64,000 bases of DNA from Streptomyces sp. MA5143a (GCF_900290235.1 NZ_OLMK01000121.1:18382-82381); one strand, 5' to 3'; positions 30,296-39,785 are shown, numbered from the stretch's first letter. Numbers and translations are program-made. The notes: generated by a model from the letters alone, not told the origin.

Positions 30296-32418
30296 TCACC
30301 CGTACCGAAAGCGAAGAGATGTCCACAGCCACCCCGACCCGGGCGCCGCACGGCGACCGACCCACCGGGCACAAGACCCCCGAGGGCCGGGTCGGCGCCG
30401 GCCTCTTCGACCCCGGGCAGCTCATCAGGTCGCTGCCGGACGCCTTCCGCAAACTCGACCCACGGGTGATGGTCACGTCGCCCGTGATGTTCGTGGTGTG
30501 GATCGGCTCCGTCCTGACCACGGTGTTCTCCTTCACGGACCCCGGCGACTGGTTCGGCTGGACCATCAGCGCCTGGCTGTGGCTGACGGTCGTCTTCGCC
30601 AACCTGGCGGAGGCCGTCGCCGAGGGACGCGGCAAGGCGCAGGCCGACACCCTGCGCAGGGCCAAGACCGACACCGTCGCCCGACGGCTCCTCGACGGCG
30701 GCGCGGAGGAGCGGGTCCCGGGCACGGACCTGCGGATCGGTGACCTCGTGGTCTGTGAGGCGGGTGATGTCGTCCCCGGTGACGGCGACGTCGTCGAGGG
30801 CGTCGCGTCCGTCGACGAGTCGGCGATCACCGGCGAGTCGGCTCCGGTCATCCGCGAGTCCGGCGGCGACCGGTCCGCGGTCACCGGCGGCACCAAGGTC
30901 CTCTCCGACCGGATCGTCATCAGGATCACGACGAGGCCCGGCGAGACGTTCATCGACCGGATGATCAACCTCGTCGAGGGCGCGGCCCGTCAGAAGACAC
31001 CCAACGAGATCGCGCTGAACATCCTCCTGGCGTCCCTCACCATCGTGTTCCTGCTGGCGGTGGCGACCCTGCCGCCGTTCGCCGACTACGCGGGCACCCA
31101 TCTGACGACGGTCGTGCTGGTGGCGCTGCTGGTCTGCCTCATCCCGACGACGATCGGCGCGCTGCTGTCCGCGATCGGCATCGCCGGCATGGACCGGCTG
31201 GTCCAGCGCAATGTGCTCGCCATGTCCGGGCGCGCCGTCGAGGCCGCCGGGGACGTGTCCACGCTGCTGCTCGACAAGACCGGCACCATCACGCTCGGCA
31301 ACCGCCGGGCCGCCGAGTTCGTGCCGGTGAGCGGCGCGACCGAGGCCGAGGTCGCCGACGCCGCCCAGCTCTCCTCGCTGGCCGACGAGACCCCCGAGGG
31401 CCGGTCCGTCGTCGTCCTGGCGAAGGAGCGGTACGGGCTGCGCGAGCGGCACCGGGGCGAGTTGGCGCAGGCCGAGTGGATCGCCTTCACCGCGCAGACC
31501 CGCATGTCGGGTGTCGACGTGGACGGCCGCAAGGTCCGCAAGGGCGCCGCGGGCGCGGTCACCGCCTGGGTCCGGGAGCGGGGCGGGACGGTCGCCGAGG
31601 ACGCGGAGAGCGCGGCCGACCGTATCGCCGCGGCCGGCGGCACCCCGCTGCTGGTCGCCGTGGAGGACACCGACGGCGCCCGCGTGCTGGGCGTCGTCCA
31701 CCTCAAGGACGTCGTCAAGGACGGCATGCGGGAGCGGTTCGCGGAACTGCGCCGCATGGGCATCAGGACCGTCATGATCACCGGTGACAACCCGCTGACC
31801 GCGAAGGCGATCGCCGAGGAGGCCGGCGTCGACGACTTCCTCGCGGAGGCCACCCCCGAGGACAAGATGGCCCTCATCAAACGGGAGCAGGCCGGCGGCA
31901 AGCTCGTCGCGATGACCGGCGACGGCACCAACGACGCGCCCGCCCTGGCCCAGGCGGACGTGGGCGTCGCCATGAACACCGGGACGTCGGCCGCCAAGGA
32001 GGCCGGCAACATGGTCGACCTCGACTCCGACCCGACCAAGCTGATCGAGATCGTCGAGATCGGCAAACAGCTCCTCATCACGCGGGGCGCGCTCACCACG
32101 TTCTCCATCGCCAACGACGTCGCGAAGTACTTCGCGATCATCCCGGCGCTGTTCGCGGCCGTCTACCCGGGCCTCGACAAGCTCAACATCATGGCCCTGT
32201 CCTCGCCGGACTCCGCGATCCTGTCCGCCGTCGTCTTCAACGCGCTGATCATCGTCGCGCTGGTGCCGCTCTCCCTGAAGGGCGTGCGGTACCGGCCGAT
32301 GAGCGCCGACAGGATGCTCCGCCGCAACCTCACCGTCTACGGCATCGGCGGACTGATCGCCCCCTTCGTCGGCATCAAGCTCATCGACCTGCTCCTCTCC
32401 CTCATCCCGGGGCTGTGA
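30292..32418 (+). CDS. kdpB: Potassium-transporting P-type ATPase subunit KdpB
   Basis: A 708-residue P-type ATPase. The actuator motif is TGES; the phosphorylated Asp is 328 in LLLDKTGTIT; the nucleotide/P domain has RMSGVDVDGR, VMITGDNPLTAKAIAEEAGVDDFLAEATPEDK and MTGDGTNDAPALAQADVG. It hydrolyses ATP to drive K+ uptake through KdpA. Coupled to kdpA by a 4-bp overlap. An internal ATG 27 bp downstream (MSTATP) is an alternative start. Confidence 0.97.
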   Translation: MITRTESEEMSTATPTRAPHGDRPTGHKTPEGRVGAGLFDPGQLIRSLPDAFRKLDPRVMVTSPVMFVVWIGSVLTTVFSFTDPGDWFGWTISAWLWLTVVFANLAEAVAEGRGKAQADTLRRAKTDTVARRLLDGGAEERVPGTDLRIGDLVVCEAGDVVPGDGDVVEGVASVDESAITGESAPVIRESGGDRSAVTGGTKVLSDRIVIRITTRPGETFIDRMINLVEGAARQKTPNEIALNILLASLTIVFLLAVATLPPFADYAGTHLTTVVLVALLVCLIPTTIGALLSAIGIAGMDRLVQRNVLAMSGRAVEAAGDVSTLLLDKTGTITLGNRRAAEFVPVSGATEAEVADAAQLSSLADETPEGRSVVVLAKERYGLRERHRGELAQAEWIAFTAQTRMSGVDVDGRKVRKGAAGAVTAWVRERGGTVAEDAESAADRIAAAGGTPLLVAVEDTDGARVLGVVHLKDVVKDGMRERFAELRRMGIRTVMITGDNPLTAKAIAEEAGVDDFLAEATPEDKMALIKREQAGGKLVAMTGDGTNDAPALAQADVGVAMNTGTSAAKEAGNMVDLDSDPTKLIEIVEIGKQLLITRGALTTFSIANDVAKYFAIIPALFAAVYPGLDKLNIMALSSPDSAILSAVVFNALIIVALVPLSLKGVRYRPMSADRMLRRNLTVYGIGGLIAPFVGIKLIDLLLSLIPGL

Positions 32419-32442
32419 TTCCTGAAAGGCCGCCTGACCGCC

Positions 32443-33075
32443 ATGAACAACTCCGTATCGAACACCGGCCGGTTGCTGTGGGCGGGGCTCAGGGCCCTGC
32501 TGGTGCTGACCCTGCTCACGGGCGTCGTCTACCCGCTGGCCGTCACCGGCGTCGCCCAGGCGCTGTTCCACGACAAGGCGAACGGCTCGGAGATCTCGTA
32601 CGACGGGAAGGTCGTCGGTTCCTCGCTGATCGGCCAACAGGGCTACAGCCTGGACTACTTCCAGCCCCGGCCGGCGGGCGGTCTCGGCGAGAACTCGGTC
32701 AACACCCGGTACCGGCTGATCCTCTCGGGCGCGACCAACCTCTCCGCCGACAACAAGAAGCTCGTCGCGTCGGTCGAGGAGGCGAAGGCGAAGGTCGTCG
32801 AGGACAACTCCGTGCCCGGCTACACCGTCGAGCCCTCCCAGGTCCCCGCCGACGCGGTCACCTCCTCCGGCTCCGGCCTCGACCCCGACATCTCCCCGGC
32901 CTACGCCGACCTTCAGATCCACCGGGTCGCCGAGAAGAACGGCCTGACCGTCGCCCGGGTGCGGAAGCTGGTCGACGAGCACACCGAGGGCCGCACCCTC
33001 GGCTTCATGGGCGAGCCCCGGGTGAACGTCCTGGAACTCAACATCGCGCTCAAGGAACTCCTGGCCGAGAGCTGA
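32443..33075 (+). CDS. kdpC: Potassium-transporting ATPase subunit KdpC
   Basis: A 210-residue protein with one N-terminal membrane helix (LRALLVLTLLTGVVYPLAV) followed by the KdpC periplasm-side domain: GSSLIGQ, YFQPRP, GATNLS, and the C-terminal DPDISPAYADLQIHRVAEKNGL, EPRVNVLELNIAL. It is required for assembly of the KdpFABC complex. Confidence 0.96.
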   Translation: MNNSVSNTGRLLWAGLRALLVLTLLTGVVYPLAVTGVAQALFHDKANGSEISYDGKVVGSSLIGQQGYSLDYFQPRPAGGLGENSVNTRYRLILSGATNLSADNKKLVASVEEAKAKVVEDNSVPGYTVEPSQVPADAVTSSGSGLDPDISPAYADLQIHRVAEKNGLTVARVRKLVDEHTEGRTLGFMGEPRVNVLELNIALKELLAES

Positions 33076-33108
33076 CCACCGCAGCCGACAACAGGAAGGC
33101 GCTCACCG

Positions 33109-33792
33109 ATGACCCGGGTGCTGGTCGTGGAGGACGACCCCCAGCTCGTACGCGCGCTCGTCATCAACCTGCGCGCCCGCCACTACGCGGTCGACGCGGC
33201 CCCCGACGGGACCACGGCACTCCGGCTGGCGGCCGCACACCGGCCCGACGTGGTCATGCTCGACCTGGGGCTGCCCGACATGGACGGCGTCGACGTCATC
33301 AGGGGCCTGCGCGGCCGAACCCCCGCCCCCATCCTCGTGCTGTCCGCGCGGACCGCCTCGCAGGACAGGGCCGCGGCCCTCGACGCGGGCGCCGACGACT
33401 ACATCACCAAACCGTTCGCCATGGACGCGCTGGTGACCCGGCTGCGCGCCGCCGCCCGCCGGCCGGAGGCCACCCCCGTCCCACCCGGCGTGACACGGGT
33501 CGCGACGGACGGCCTCACCGTCGACCTGGTCGCCAGGAAGGCCACCAGGGACGGCCACGACATCCGCCTCACCCCGACCGAATGGCATCTGCTGGAGATC
33601 CTGATCACCAGCCCCGGCCGCCTCGTCCCGCGGCAGGACCTGCTGCGGGAGGTGTGGGGGCCGCCCCAGGGCGACCGGACCCCCTACCTGCGGGTGTACA
33701 TGGCCCAGCTGCGCCGCAAACTGGAGGCGGACCCCTCCCGGCCCCGTCACCTCGTCACCGAGCCGGGGACGGGCTACCGCTTCGAGACGTGA
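33109..33792 (+). CDS. kdpE: KdpE-type response regulator (first copy)
   Basis: A 227-residue OmpR-family regulator: receiver with Asp52 (VVMLDLGLPDMDG), Thr/Ser in VLSART, Lys in YITKPF, then a winged helix (LTPTEWHLLEILITSPGRLVPRQDLLREVWG, YMAQLRRKLEADPSRPRHLVTEPGTGYRFE). It partners KdpD to induce kdp under low K+ or turgor stress. Placed between kdpC and kdpD. A second, closely similar gene follows kdpD. Confidence 0.9.
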   Translation: MTRVLVVEDDPQLVRALVINLRARHYAVDAAPDGTTALRLAAAHRPDVVMLDLGLPDMDGVDVIRGLRGRTPAPILVLSARTASQDRAAALDAGADDYITKPFAMDALVTRLRAAARRPEATPVPPGVTRVATDGLTVDLVARKATRDGHDIRLTPTEWHLLEILITSPGRLVPRQDLLREVWGPPQGDRTPYLRVYMAQLRRKLEADPSRPRHLVTEPGTGYRFET

Positions 33793-33849
33793 CCGCCCGC
33801 CCCACGGCCGGAACCGCGCACGACAGCAGACGAGAGCAGAGACGAGACC

Positions 33850-36429
33850 ATGGCACGCGGGAAGCTCAGGATCTACCTCGGCGCGGCACCGGGCGTCGGC
33901 AAGACGTACGCCATGCTGTCCGAGGCGCACCGCAGGACCGAACGCGGCACCGACTGCGTGGTGGCCTTCGTGGAGCACCACGGGCGGCGGCGCACCGAGG
34001 TCATGCTGCGCGGTCTGGAGGAGATCCCGCGCCGCGAGCTGGAGTACCGCGACACCGTCTTCACCGAGATGGACGTCGACGCGGTCCTCGCACGGCGCCC
34101 GCGGGTGGCGCTGGTCGACGAACTCGCCCACACCAATGTGCCCGGCTCCCGCAACACCAAGCGCTGGCAGGACGTGGAGGAACTGCTCGCGGCCGGGATC
34201 GACGTCATCTCCACCGTGAACATCCAGCACCTGGAGTCACTGGGCGACGTGGTGGAGTCGATCACGGGAGTGCGGCAGCGGGAGACCGTGCCGGACGAGA
34301 CGGTGCGCCGCGCCAACGAGATCGAACTGGTCGACATGGACCCGCAGGCACTGCGGCGGCGCATGGCGCACGGCAACGTCTACAAGCCGGACAAGGTCGA
34401 CGCGGCGCTGTCCAACTACTTCCGCCCCGGCAACCTCACCGCCCTGCGCGAGCTGGCCCTGCTGTGGGTGGCCGACCGGGTCGACGAGTACCTGACGGAG
34501 TACCGCAGCGAGCACCGGGTGTCGACGATATGGGGCTCGCGGGAGCGCATCGTCGTCGGCCTGACCGGCGGTCCCGAGGGACGCACCCTCCTGCGGCGGG
34601 CGGCCCGGCTGGCGGAGAAGGGAGCGGGCGGCGAGGTCATGGCCGTCTACATCGCCCGCAGCGACGGGCTGACCTCCGCCTCGCCCAAGGAACTGGCCGT
34701 CCAGCGCACCCTGGTGGAGGACCTGGGCGGCACCTTCCACCACGTCGTCGGCGAGGACATCCCGGCGTCGCTGCTGGACTTCGCACGCGGGGTGAACGCC
34801 ACCCAGATCGTGCTGGGGGTCTCGCGCCGCAAGAGCTGGCAGTACGTGTTCGGACCGGGCGTGGGCGCGACCGTGGCCCGCGACTCGGGCCCCGACCTGG
34901 ACGTCCATCTGATCACGCACGACGAGGCGGGCAAGGGGCGCGGACTGCCGGTGGCGCGCGGCGCCCGGCTCGGCCGGGCGCGGATCGTCGCGGGCTGGCT
35001 CGTCGGCGTCGTGGGGCCCGTCCTGCTCACCCTGCTGCTCCAGCTCGGGCCCGACGCCGGCCTGGCCAACGACATGCTGCTGTTCCTGGCGCTGACGGTG
35101 GCTGCGGCCCTGCTCGGCGGCCTGTACCCGGCGCTCGCCTCGGCCGTGGTGGGCTGCGTGCTGCTGAACTGGTTCTTCACCCCGCCCTTCCACACGCTCA
35201 CGATCGCCGACCCCGAGAACATCCTCGCCATCGTGATCTTCGTCGGAGTGGCGGTGGCGGTGGCGTCCGTCGTGGACCTGGCGGCCCGGCGCACCCACCA
35301 GGCGGCCCGGCTGCGCGCGGAGTCGGAGATCCTCTCCTTCCTGGCCGGCAGCGTGCTGCGCGGCGAGACCAGTCTGGAGGCGCTGCTGGAACGCGTCCGG
35401 GAGACCTTCGCCATGGAGTCGGCGGCGCTGCTGGAACGGACGAGCGACGTCGACCCCTGGATACGCGCCGGCAGCGTCGGCCCGCGCCCCGCCGGGAGCC
35501 CCGAGGACGCGGACGTCGACATGCCCGTCGGCGACCACATGGCGCTCGCGCTGTCGGGGCGGGTGCTGCCCGCCTCCGACCGCCGGGTGCTGGCGGCCTT
35601 CGCCGCCCAGGCCGCCGTGGTCCTGGACCGCCAGCGGCTGCGGCAGGAGGCGGACCGGGCCGAGGAACTCGCCGAGGGCAACCGCATCCGCACCGCTCTG
35701 CTGGCCGCCGTCAGCCACGACCTGCGCACCCCGCTCGCCGGGATCAAGGTGTCGGTGTCGTCGCTGCGCTCGGACGACGTGGAGTGGTCCGAGGAGGACC
35801 GGGCCGAGCTGCTGGCGGCGATCGAGGACGGCGCCGACCGCCTCGACCACCTGGTGGGCAACCTGCTCGACATGTCACGCCTTCAGACCGGCACCGTCAC
35901 CCCGCTCATGACGGAGACCGACCTGGACGAGGTCGTCCCCATGGCGATGGGCGGCATTCCGGACCCCGGGGTGGCGGTCGTCCTGGACGTGCCGGAGAGC
36001 CTGCCCATGGTCGTCACGGACAAGGGACTCCTGGAGCGGGTCGTCGCCAACGTCGTCGAGAACGCCGTCAAGTACAGCCCCCGGGGCGAGCCGGTCGTGG
36101 TCGCGGCCAGCGCCCTGGCCGACCGGGTGGAGGTCCGGGTCGTGGACCGCGGTCCCGGCGTCCCCGACGAGGCGAAGGACCGCATCTTCGAGCCCTTCCA
36201 GCGCCACGGCGACGCCCCGCGCGGCGCGGGGGTCGGCCTGGGCCTCGCGGTCGCCCGCGGCTTCGCCGAGGCCATGGGCGGCACCCTCACCGCGGAGGAC
36301 ACCCCCGGCGGCGGCCTCACAATGGTCCTGACCCTCCGCGCCGCGGGAACGGGCACCGGACCCCGGCAGCCCGTACCGGCGGCGACCGCGGAGCCGCACC
36401 ACCTGGTACCCACCGAGAGGCAGAGCTGA
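33850..36429 (+). CDS. kdpD: Sensor histidine kinase KdpD
   Basis: An 859-residue kinase in standard KdpD order: an N-terminal KdpD domain with Walker A GAAPGVGKTYAML (about 14-25) and LVDELAHTNVPGSRNTKRWQDVEELL, a USP domain, four clustered membrane helices (about 380-480, FFTPPFHTLTI), a GAF-like region, His623 in AAVSHDLRTPLAG, and an ATPase domain ending GVGLGLAVARGFAEAMGG. The family is about 890 residues in E. coli. The stop overlaps the second kdpE by one base. Confidence 0.97.
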   Translation: MARGKLRIYLGAAPGVGKTYAMLSEAHRRTERGTDCVVAFVEHHGRRRTEVMLRGLEEIPRRELEYRDTVFTEMDVDAVLARRPRVALVDELAHTNVPGSRNTKRWQDVEELLAAGIDVISTVNIQHLESLGDVVESITGVRQRETVPDETVRRANEIELVDMDPQALRRRMAHGNVYKPDKVDAALSNYFRPGNLTALRELALLWVADRVDEYLTEYRSEHRVSTIWGSRERIVVGLTGGPEGRTLLRRAARLAEKGAGGEVMAVYIARSDGLTSASPKELAVQRTLVEDLGGTFHHVVGEDIPASLLDFARGVNATQIVLGVSRRKSWQYVFGPGVGATVARDSGPDLDVHLITHDEAGKGRGLPVARGARLGRARIVAGWLVGVVGPVLLTLLLQLGPDAGLANDMLLFLALTVAAALLGGLYPALASAVVGCVLLNWFFTPPFHTLTIADPENILAIVIFVGVAVAVASVVDLAARRTHQAARLRAESEILSFLAGSVLRGETSLEALLERVRETFAMESAALLERTSDVDPWIRAGSVGPRPAGSPEDADVDMPVGDHMALALSGRVLPASDRRVLAAFAAQAAVVLDRQRLRQEADRAEELAEGNRIRTALLAAVSHDLRTPLAGIKVSVSSLRSDDVEWSEEDRAELLAAIEDGADRLDHLVGNLLDMSRLQTGTVTPLMTETDLDEVVPMAMGGIPDPGVAVVLDVPESLPMVVTDKGLLERVVANVVENAVKYSPRGEPVVVAASALADRVEVRVVDRGPGVPDEAKDRIFEPFQRHGDAPRGAGVGLGLAVARGFAEAMGGTLTAEDTPGGGLTMVLTLRAAGTGTGPRQPVPAATAEPHHLVPTERQS

Positions 36430-37106
36430 TGACCCGGGTGCTCGTGATCGACGACGAGCCACAGATCGTGCGCGCGCTCGTGATCAACCTCAAGGCGCGC
36501 AAGTACGACGTCGACGCGGCGTCCGACGGAGCCACCGCCCTTCAGCTCGTCGCCTCGCGCCACCCCGACGTGGTCGTCCTCGACCTGGGGCTGCCCGACA
36601 TGGACGGCGTCGACGTCATCAGGGGCCTGCGCGGCTGGACCCGGGTGCCGATCATCGTCCTGTCCGCCCGGCACACCTCGGACGAGAAGGTCGAGGCGCT
36701 CGACGCGGGCGCCGACGACTATGTCACCAAGCCCTTCGGCATGGACGAACTCCTCGCCCGGCTGCGGGTGGCGGTGCGCCGCGCCGAACCCACCGCCGGC
36801 GAGGACGTCCTGGTGGAGACCGCCGGGTTCACCGTGGACCTGGCCGCGAAGAAGGTCGACCGGGGCGGCGAGGACGTACGCCTCACCCCGACCGAGTGGC
36901 AGCTGCTGGAGGTCCTGGTGCGCAACACCGGCCGCCTGGTCAGCCAGAAACAGCTGCTTCAGGAGGTCTGGGGCCCGTCCTACGGCAAGGAGACGAACTA
37001 CCTCCGGGTCTACATGGCACAACTGCGCCGGAAACTGGAGGCGGACCCGTCGCACCCCAAGCACTTCATCACGGAGCCGGGGATGGGCTACCGCTTCGAG
37101 CGATGA
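36429..37106 (+). CDS. KdpE-type response regulator (second copy)
   Basis: A 225-residue OmpR-family regulator nearly parallel to the first KdpE, with Asp52, YVTKPFGMDELLARL, LTPTEWQLLEVLVRNTGRLVSQKQLLQEVWG and KHFITEPGMGYRFE. Its start overlaps kdpD (TGATG), so this copy is the one translationally coupled to the kinase. A 57-nt stretch (36579-36635) is identical to 33259-33315 in the first copy, showing duplication or gene conversion. Which copy controls kdp, or whether they divide targets, is unknown. Confidence 0.92.
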   Translation: MTRVLVIDDEPQIVRALVINLKARKYDVDAASDGATALQLVASRHPDVVVLDLGLPDMDGVDVIRGLRGWTRVPIIVLSARHTSDEKVEALDAGADDYVTKPFGMDELLARLRVAVRRAEPTAGEDVLVETAGFTVDLAAKKVDRGGEDVRLTPTEWQLLEVLVRNTGRLVSQKQLLQEVWGPSYGKETNYLRVYMAQLRRKLEADPSHPKHFITEPGMGYRFER

Positions 37107-37110
37107 CGGC

Positions 37111-37150
37111 CCCGCCGGACCCCGCCGGACCCCGCCGGACCCCGCCGGTA
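37111..37150. repeat. 10-bp tandem repeat, four copies
   Basis: CCCGCCGGAC three times, then CCCGCCGGTA, directly after the second kdpE stop and before the YnfA-like gene. Probably a simple slippage repeat; no hairpin is formed. Confidence 0.7.
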
Positions 37151-37161
37151 GTGTCGCGCCC

Positions 37162-37497
37162 ATGACCGTCGCTCGCTCCGCCGCCCTGTTCCTCGTCGCC
37201 GCCCTCCTGGAGATCGGCGGGGCCTGGCTGGTCTGGCAGGGCATCCGCGAGCACAGGGGGTGGGCCTGGATCGGCGCCGGCGTCGTCGCGCTCGGCCTGT
37301 ACGGCGTCGTCGCGACCTTCCAGAGCGACGAGAACTTCGGCCGGATCCTCGCCGCCTACGGCGGCGTCTTCGTCGCGGGCTCCCTCGCCTGGGGCATGGT
37401 CGCCGACGGCTACCGCCCCGACCGGTGGGACGTCGTGGGCGCGCTGGTCTGCCTGGCGGGCATGGCCGTCATCATGTACGCCCCACGCGGCCACTGA
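37162..37497 (+). CDS. YnfA / UPF0060 family membrane protein
   Basis: A 111-residue protein with four membrane helices. It begins with SAALFLVAALLEIGGAWLVWQGIRE and contains AWIGAGVVALGLYGVVATFQ, FGRILAAYGGVFVAGSLAWGM and DRWDVVGALVCLAGMAVIMYAPR, all typical of the UPF0060 (YnfA) family, which is related to small multidrug transporters. The true substrate is uncertain. Confidence 0.93.
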   Translation: MTVARSAALFLVAALLEIGGAWLVWQGIREHRGWAWIGAGVVALGLYGVVATFQSDENFGRILAAYGGVFVAGSLAWGMVADGYRPDRWDVVGALVCLAGMAVIMYAPRGH

Positions 37498-37513
37498 CGC
37501 TCCCCGGCACGGC

Positions 37514-38683
37514 TCACAGCCAGTCCCGGTGCTTGAACACGACGTACAGGCTGACGCAGACCAGGGCCATCAGCACGATCGCGAAGGGGTAGCCGAGGAC
37601 CCAGTGCAGCTCCGGCATGTGGTCGAAGTTCATGCCGTAGACGGTGCCGATGAGGGTGGGCGCGAAGAGGATGGCCGCCCAGCTGGAGATCTTCTTGATC
37701 TCGTTGTTCTGCGCGTGGCCCGCCTCGGCCAGGGCCTTCATCTCCTCGTTCTGCGCCTGGGTGACGAGGGTGGCGTTGACGGTGAGGATGTCGCCGAGCG
37801 CCTGCCGGAAGCCGTCGACGCGTTCGGCGACGGTGGTGGCGTGGTCGGCGACGTCCCGCAGATAGCGCTGCAGCTCCTCGTTCGTGCCGTACTTCGCGAA
37901 GCCGGCCTCCAGGCTGCGCATGATGGTCAGCAGCGGACGGGTGGCCCGCTGGAAGTCGACGACCTCGCGGGACAGCTCGTAGATACGGCGGGACACCTTC
38001 GGGTCGCCGCCGAACACCTCGGTCTCGATCTCGTCGATGTCGTTCTGCAGACCGGCCACCACCGGCGCGTACCCGTCGACGACGGCGTCCAGGATCGCGT
38101 ACAGCACCGCCTCCGGGCCCATCGCCAGCAGGCCCTGGTCGGTCTCCAGCCGTTTGCGGACGGCACCGAGGTCGGGGACCTGGCTGTGGCGGACGGTGAG
38201 GACGAACTCCGGGCCGACGAAGATGTGGATCTCACCGAAGTCGACCTCCTCCGTCTCGTCCAGATAGCGGGCCGAGCGCAGGACGACGAACAGCGTGGCC
38301 CCGTAGCGCTCCAGCTTGGGCCGCTGGTGCGCGACGATCGCGTCCTCCACGGCCAGCTCGTGCAGCCCGAACTGGTCGGCTGCCTGCCACAGCTGCTCCG
38401 GGGTCGGCCGGTACAGCCCTATCCAGGCCATCGTCCCGGGCGCGCCGGGCAGCTGCTCGTAGATCTCCGCCAGGGACGCGGGGGCGTCGACGCGTCGCCC
38501 CTCGCGGTAGACCGCCGCGTCCACCAGACTCCGCTCCAGCGGCACCCGCGGCACGTCGTCCGGTTCCGTCCACGCGTCCAGCGCGTGCTCCGGGGCCGAC
38601 TCCGTACCGCCGCGGCCGGCGTGGCCCGCCGAGCGCAGGGGCCACTTCCCGGCGCGGGCCGCGCGTACGCGCCATTCGGACAT
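37514..38683 (-). CDS. corA: CorA-family Mg2+/divalent-cation channel
   Basis: A 389-residue CorA protein. A large cytoplasmic alpha/beta and long-helix domain precedes two C-terminal membrane helices with the signature YGMNF in the loop (LFAPTLIGTVYGMNFDHMPELHW), ending in a positive VFKHRDW. It forms a pentameric Mg2+ (or Co2+/Ni2+) channel. The N-terminal 45 residues are an extra basic/acidic tail. GGAGGT lies 7 nt before the ATG. It is convergent with the YnfA-like gene. Confidence 0.95.
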   Translation of the reverse strand: MSEWRVRAARAGKWPLRSAGHAGRGGTESAPEHALDAWTEPDDVPRVPLERSLVDAAVYREGRRVDAPASLAEIYEQLPGAPGTMAWIGLYRPTPEQLWQAADQFGLHELAVEDAIVAHQRPKLERYGATLFVVLRSARYLDETEEVDFGEIHIFVGPEFVLTVRHSQVPDLGAVRKRLETDQGLLAMGPEAVLYAILDAVVDGYAPVVAGLQNDIDEIETEVFGGDPKVSRRIYELSREVVDFQRATRPLLTIMRSLEAGFAKYGTNEELQRYLRDVADHATTVAERVDGFRQALGDILTVNATLVTQAQNEEMKALAEAGHAQNNEIKKISSWAAILFAPTLIGTVYGMNFDHMPELHWVLGYPFAIVLMALVCVSLYVVFKHRDWL

Positions 38684-39046
38684 GACGCCACCTCCGGAAG
38701 GAGTACCCGAATCTGCTGCGCGGGAGGTGCCGAGCGGGTGCACCTCGCCCGCCGGGGCCGGTGAGGCCAAGGGGACGGCGACAACGAGACTAGGTGCTGT
38801 GGTGCCGCCGCGCGACGCGGCGGTCCGCCGCGACGGCCTACGAGAGCGGACCGCCGCGCGCCGCGGGACACGCTGACCACCGCAGGGGTGCCGTCTCAAC
38901 CCACGCGTGTGTGGCCCGCGTCCTGGCGGAGGCGCAGCATGGTGGTGTGAGGCGGGCGGTGCGTCTCGTGATCCTCGGTGGCACCGCGACGCACGGGTAC
39001 AAGTCGGGGCAGGGGCCTACCCGTGCGACGAGGAGCGGAGGACGAC
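38684..39046. other. Divergent intergenic region corA / GAF-ANTAR (363 bp)
   Basis: No gene is seen. It contains a long inverted repeat at 38816-38858, 133 bp upstream of corA, and the likely promoters of both flanking genes. Confidence 0.5.
38816..38858. repeat. 13-bp inverted repeat in the corA upstream region
   Basis: CGCGGCGGTCCGC (38816-38828) and its exact complement GCGGACCGCCGCG (38846-38858), separated by 17 nt. If transcribed it would form a strong stem in a corA leader. It does not resemble the M-box Mg2+ riboswitch as far as I can see. Confidence 0.55.
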
Positions 39047-39736
39047 GTGGACTGGGGTCTGTTCGCCCAGCGGATGGCGACGATGGCGAGGGATCTCCTC
39101 GCGCAGGAATCGGTGAAGGGGACGCTGGAGCGGATCACGGCGTCGGCCACCGAACTGGTCGACGGCTGCGACGCGGCCGGCATCCTCGTCCTGCACGACA
39201 CGAAGGTGGAGACCCTCGCGCCCACCCACGATCTGGTCACCGAGAGCGATGAGTGGCAACAACAGCTGGGGGAGGGGCCCTGCTTCGACGCCGCCCACAG
39301 CTCGGAGGGCGAGCGGGTCTTCCGGATCGCGGACCTCACCGCCGAGCAGCAGCGCTGGCCCGCCTTCGCGCCCCGGGCGCGCGCCCTCGGCGTGGGCAGC
39401 ATGATGGGCTTCCTGCTGTTCACCGACGACGAGGAGTTGGGCGCGCTGAACCTGTACTCCCGACGGCCCGGCGCGTTCACCGAGGCCAGCGAACTGGCCG
39501 GCTGGCTGCTGGCGTCCCACGCGGCGATCGCCTTCTCCAGCGCACGCACCCACGCCCAGATGGAGCAGGCGGTCGCCACCCGCCATGTCATCGGGGAGGC
39601 CATGGGCATCCTCATGGGCAGCCGGCACCTCACCGAGGAGGAGGCGTTCGACGTACTGCGCCGCTATTCCCAGGAGAGCAACGTCAAACTCCGCGAGATC
39701 GCCCGCCGCGTCTGCGAACAGGGCAACCTCGGCTGA
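39047..39736 (+). CDS. GAF-ANTAR domain regulator
   Basis: A 229-residue protein: a GAF domain at about 30-165 (ATELVDGCDAAGILVLHD, LGEGPCFDAA, GVGSMMGFLLF, ELGALNLYSRRPGAF) followed by a C-terminal ANTAR RNA-binding domain (MEQAVATRHVIGEAMGILMGSRHLTEEEAFDVLRRYSQESNVKLREIARRV). ANTAR proteins act by transcription antitermination. GTG 39047 is chosen for its GGAGG site; upstream codons are low-complexity. Confidence 0.9.
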   Translation: MDWGLFAQRMATMARDLLAQESVKGTLERITASATELVDGCDAAGILVLHDTKVETLAPTHDLVTESDEWQQQLGEGPCFDAAHSSEGERVFRIADLTAEQQRWPAFAPRARALGVGSMMGFLLFTDDEELGALNLYSRRPGAFTEASELAGWLLASHAAIAFSSARTHAQMEQAVATRHVIGEAMGILMGSRHLTEEEAFDVLRRYSQESNVKLREIARRVCEQGNLG

Positions 39737-39785
39737 CCTCGGGGCGTCGGCTCCCCCGGCTCACTGCTGAACAGGAGGAGCCTGA

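Noticed and set aside
29995..32982. A 995-codon open frame opposite kdpB and kdpC.
   Set aside because: Codon-mirror shadow of kdpB, without any recognisable motif; Asp/Gly/Arg-rich composition.
32415..37106. A single 1563-codon open frame running through kdpC, kdpE, kdpD and the second kdpE.
   Set aside because: It is out of frame with kdpC, kdpE and kdpD except for its last part, which is the second kdpE. Long false frames are normal in GC-rich coding DNA, and its composition is Arg/Pro/Gly-rich.
37111..37150. Regulatory element for the YnfA-like gene.
   Set aside because: A simple 10-bp GC repeat without dyad symmetry; more likely replication slippage.
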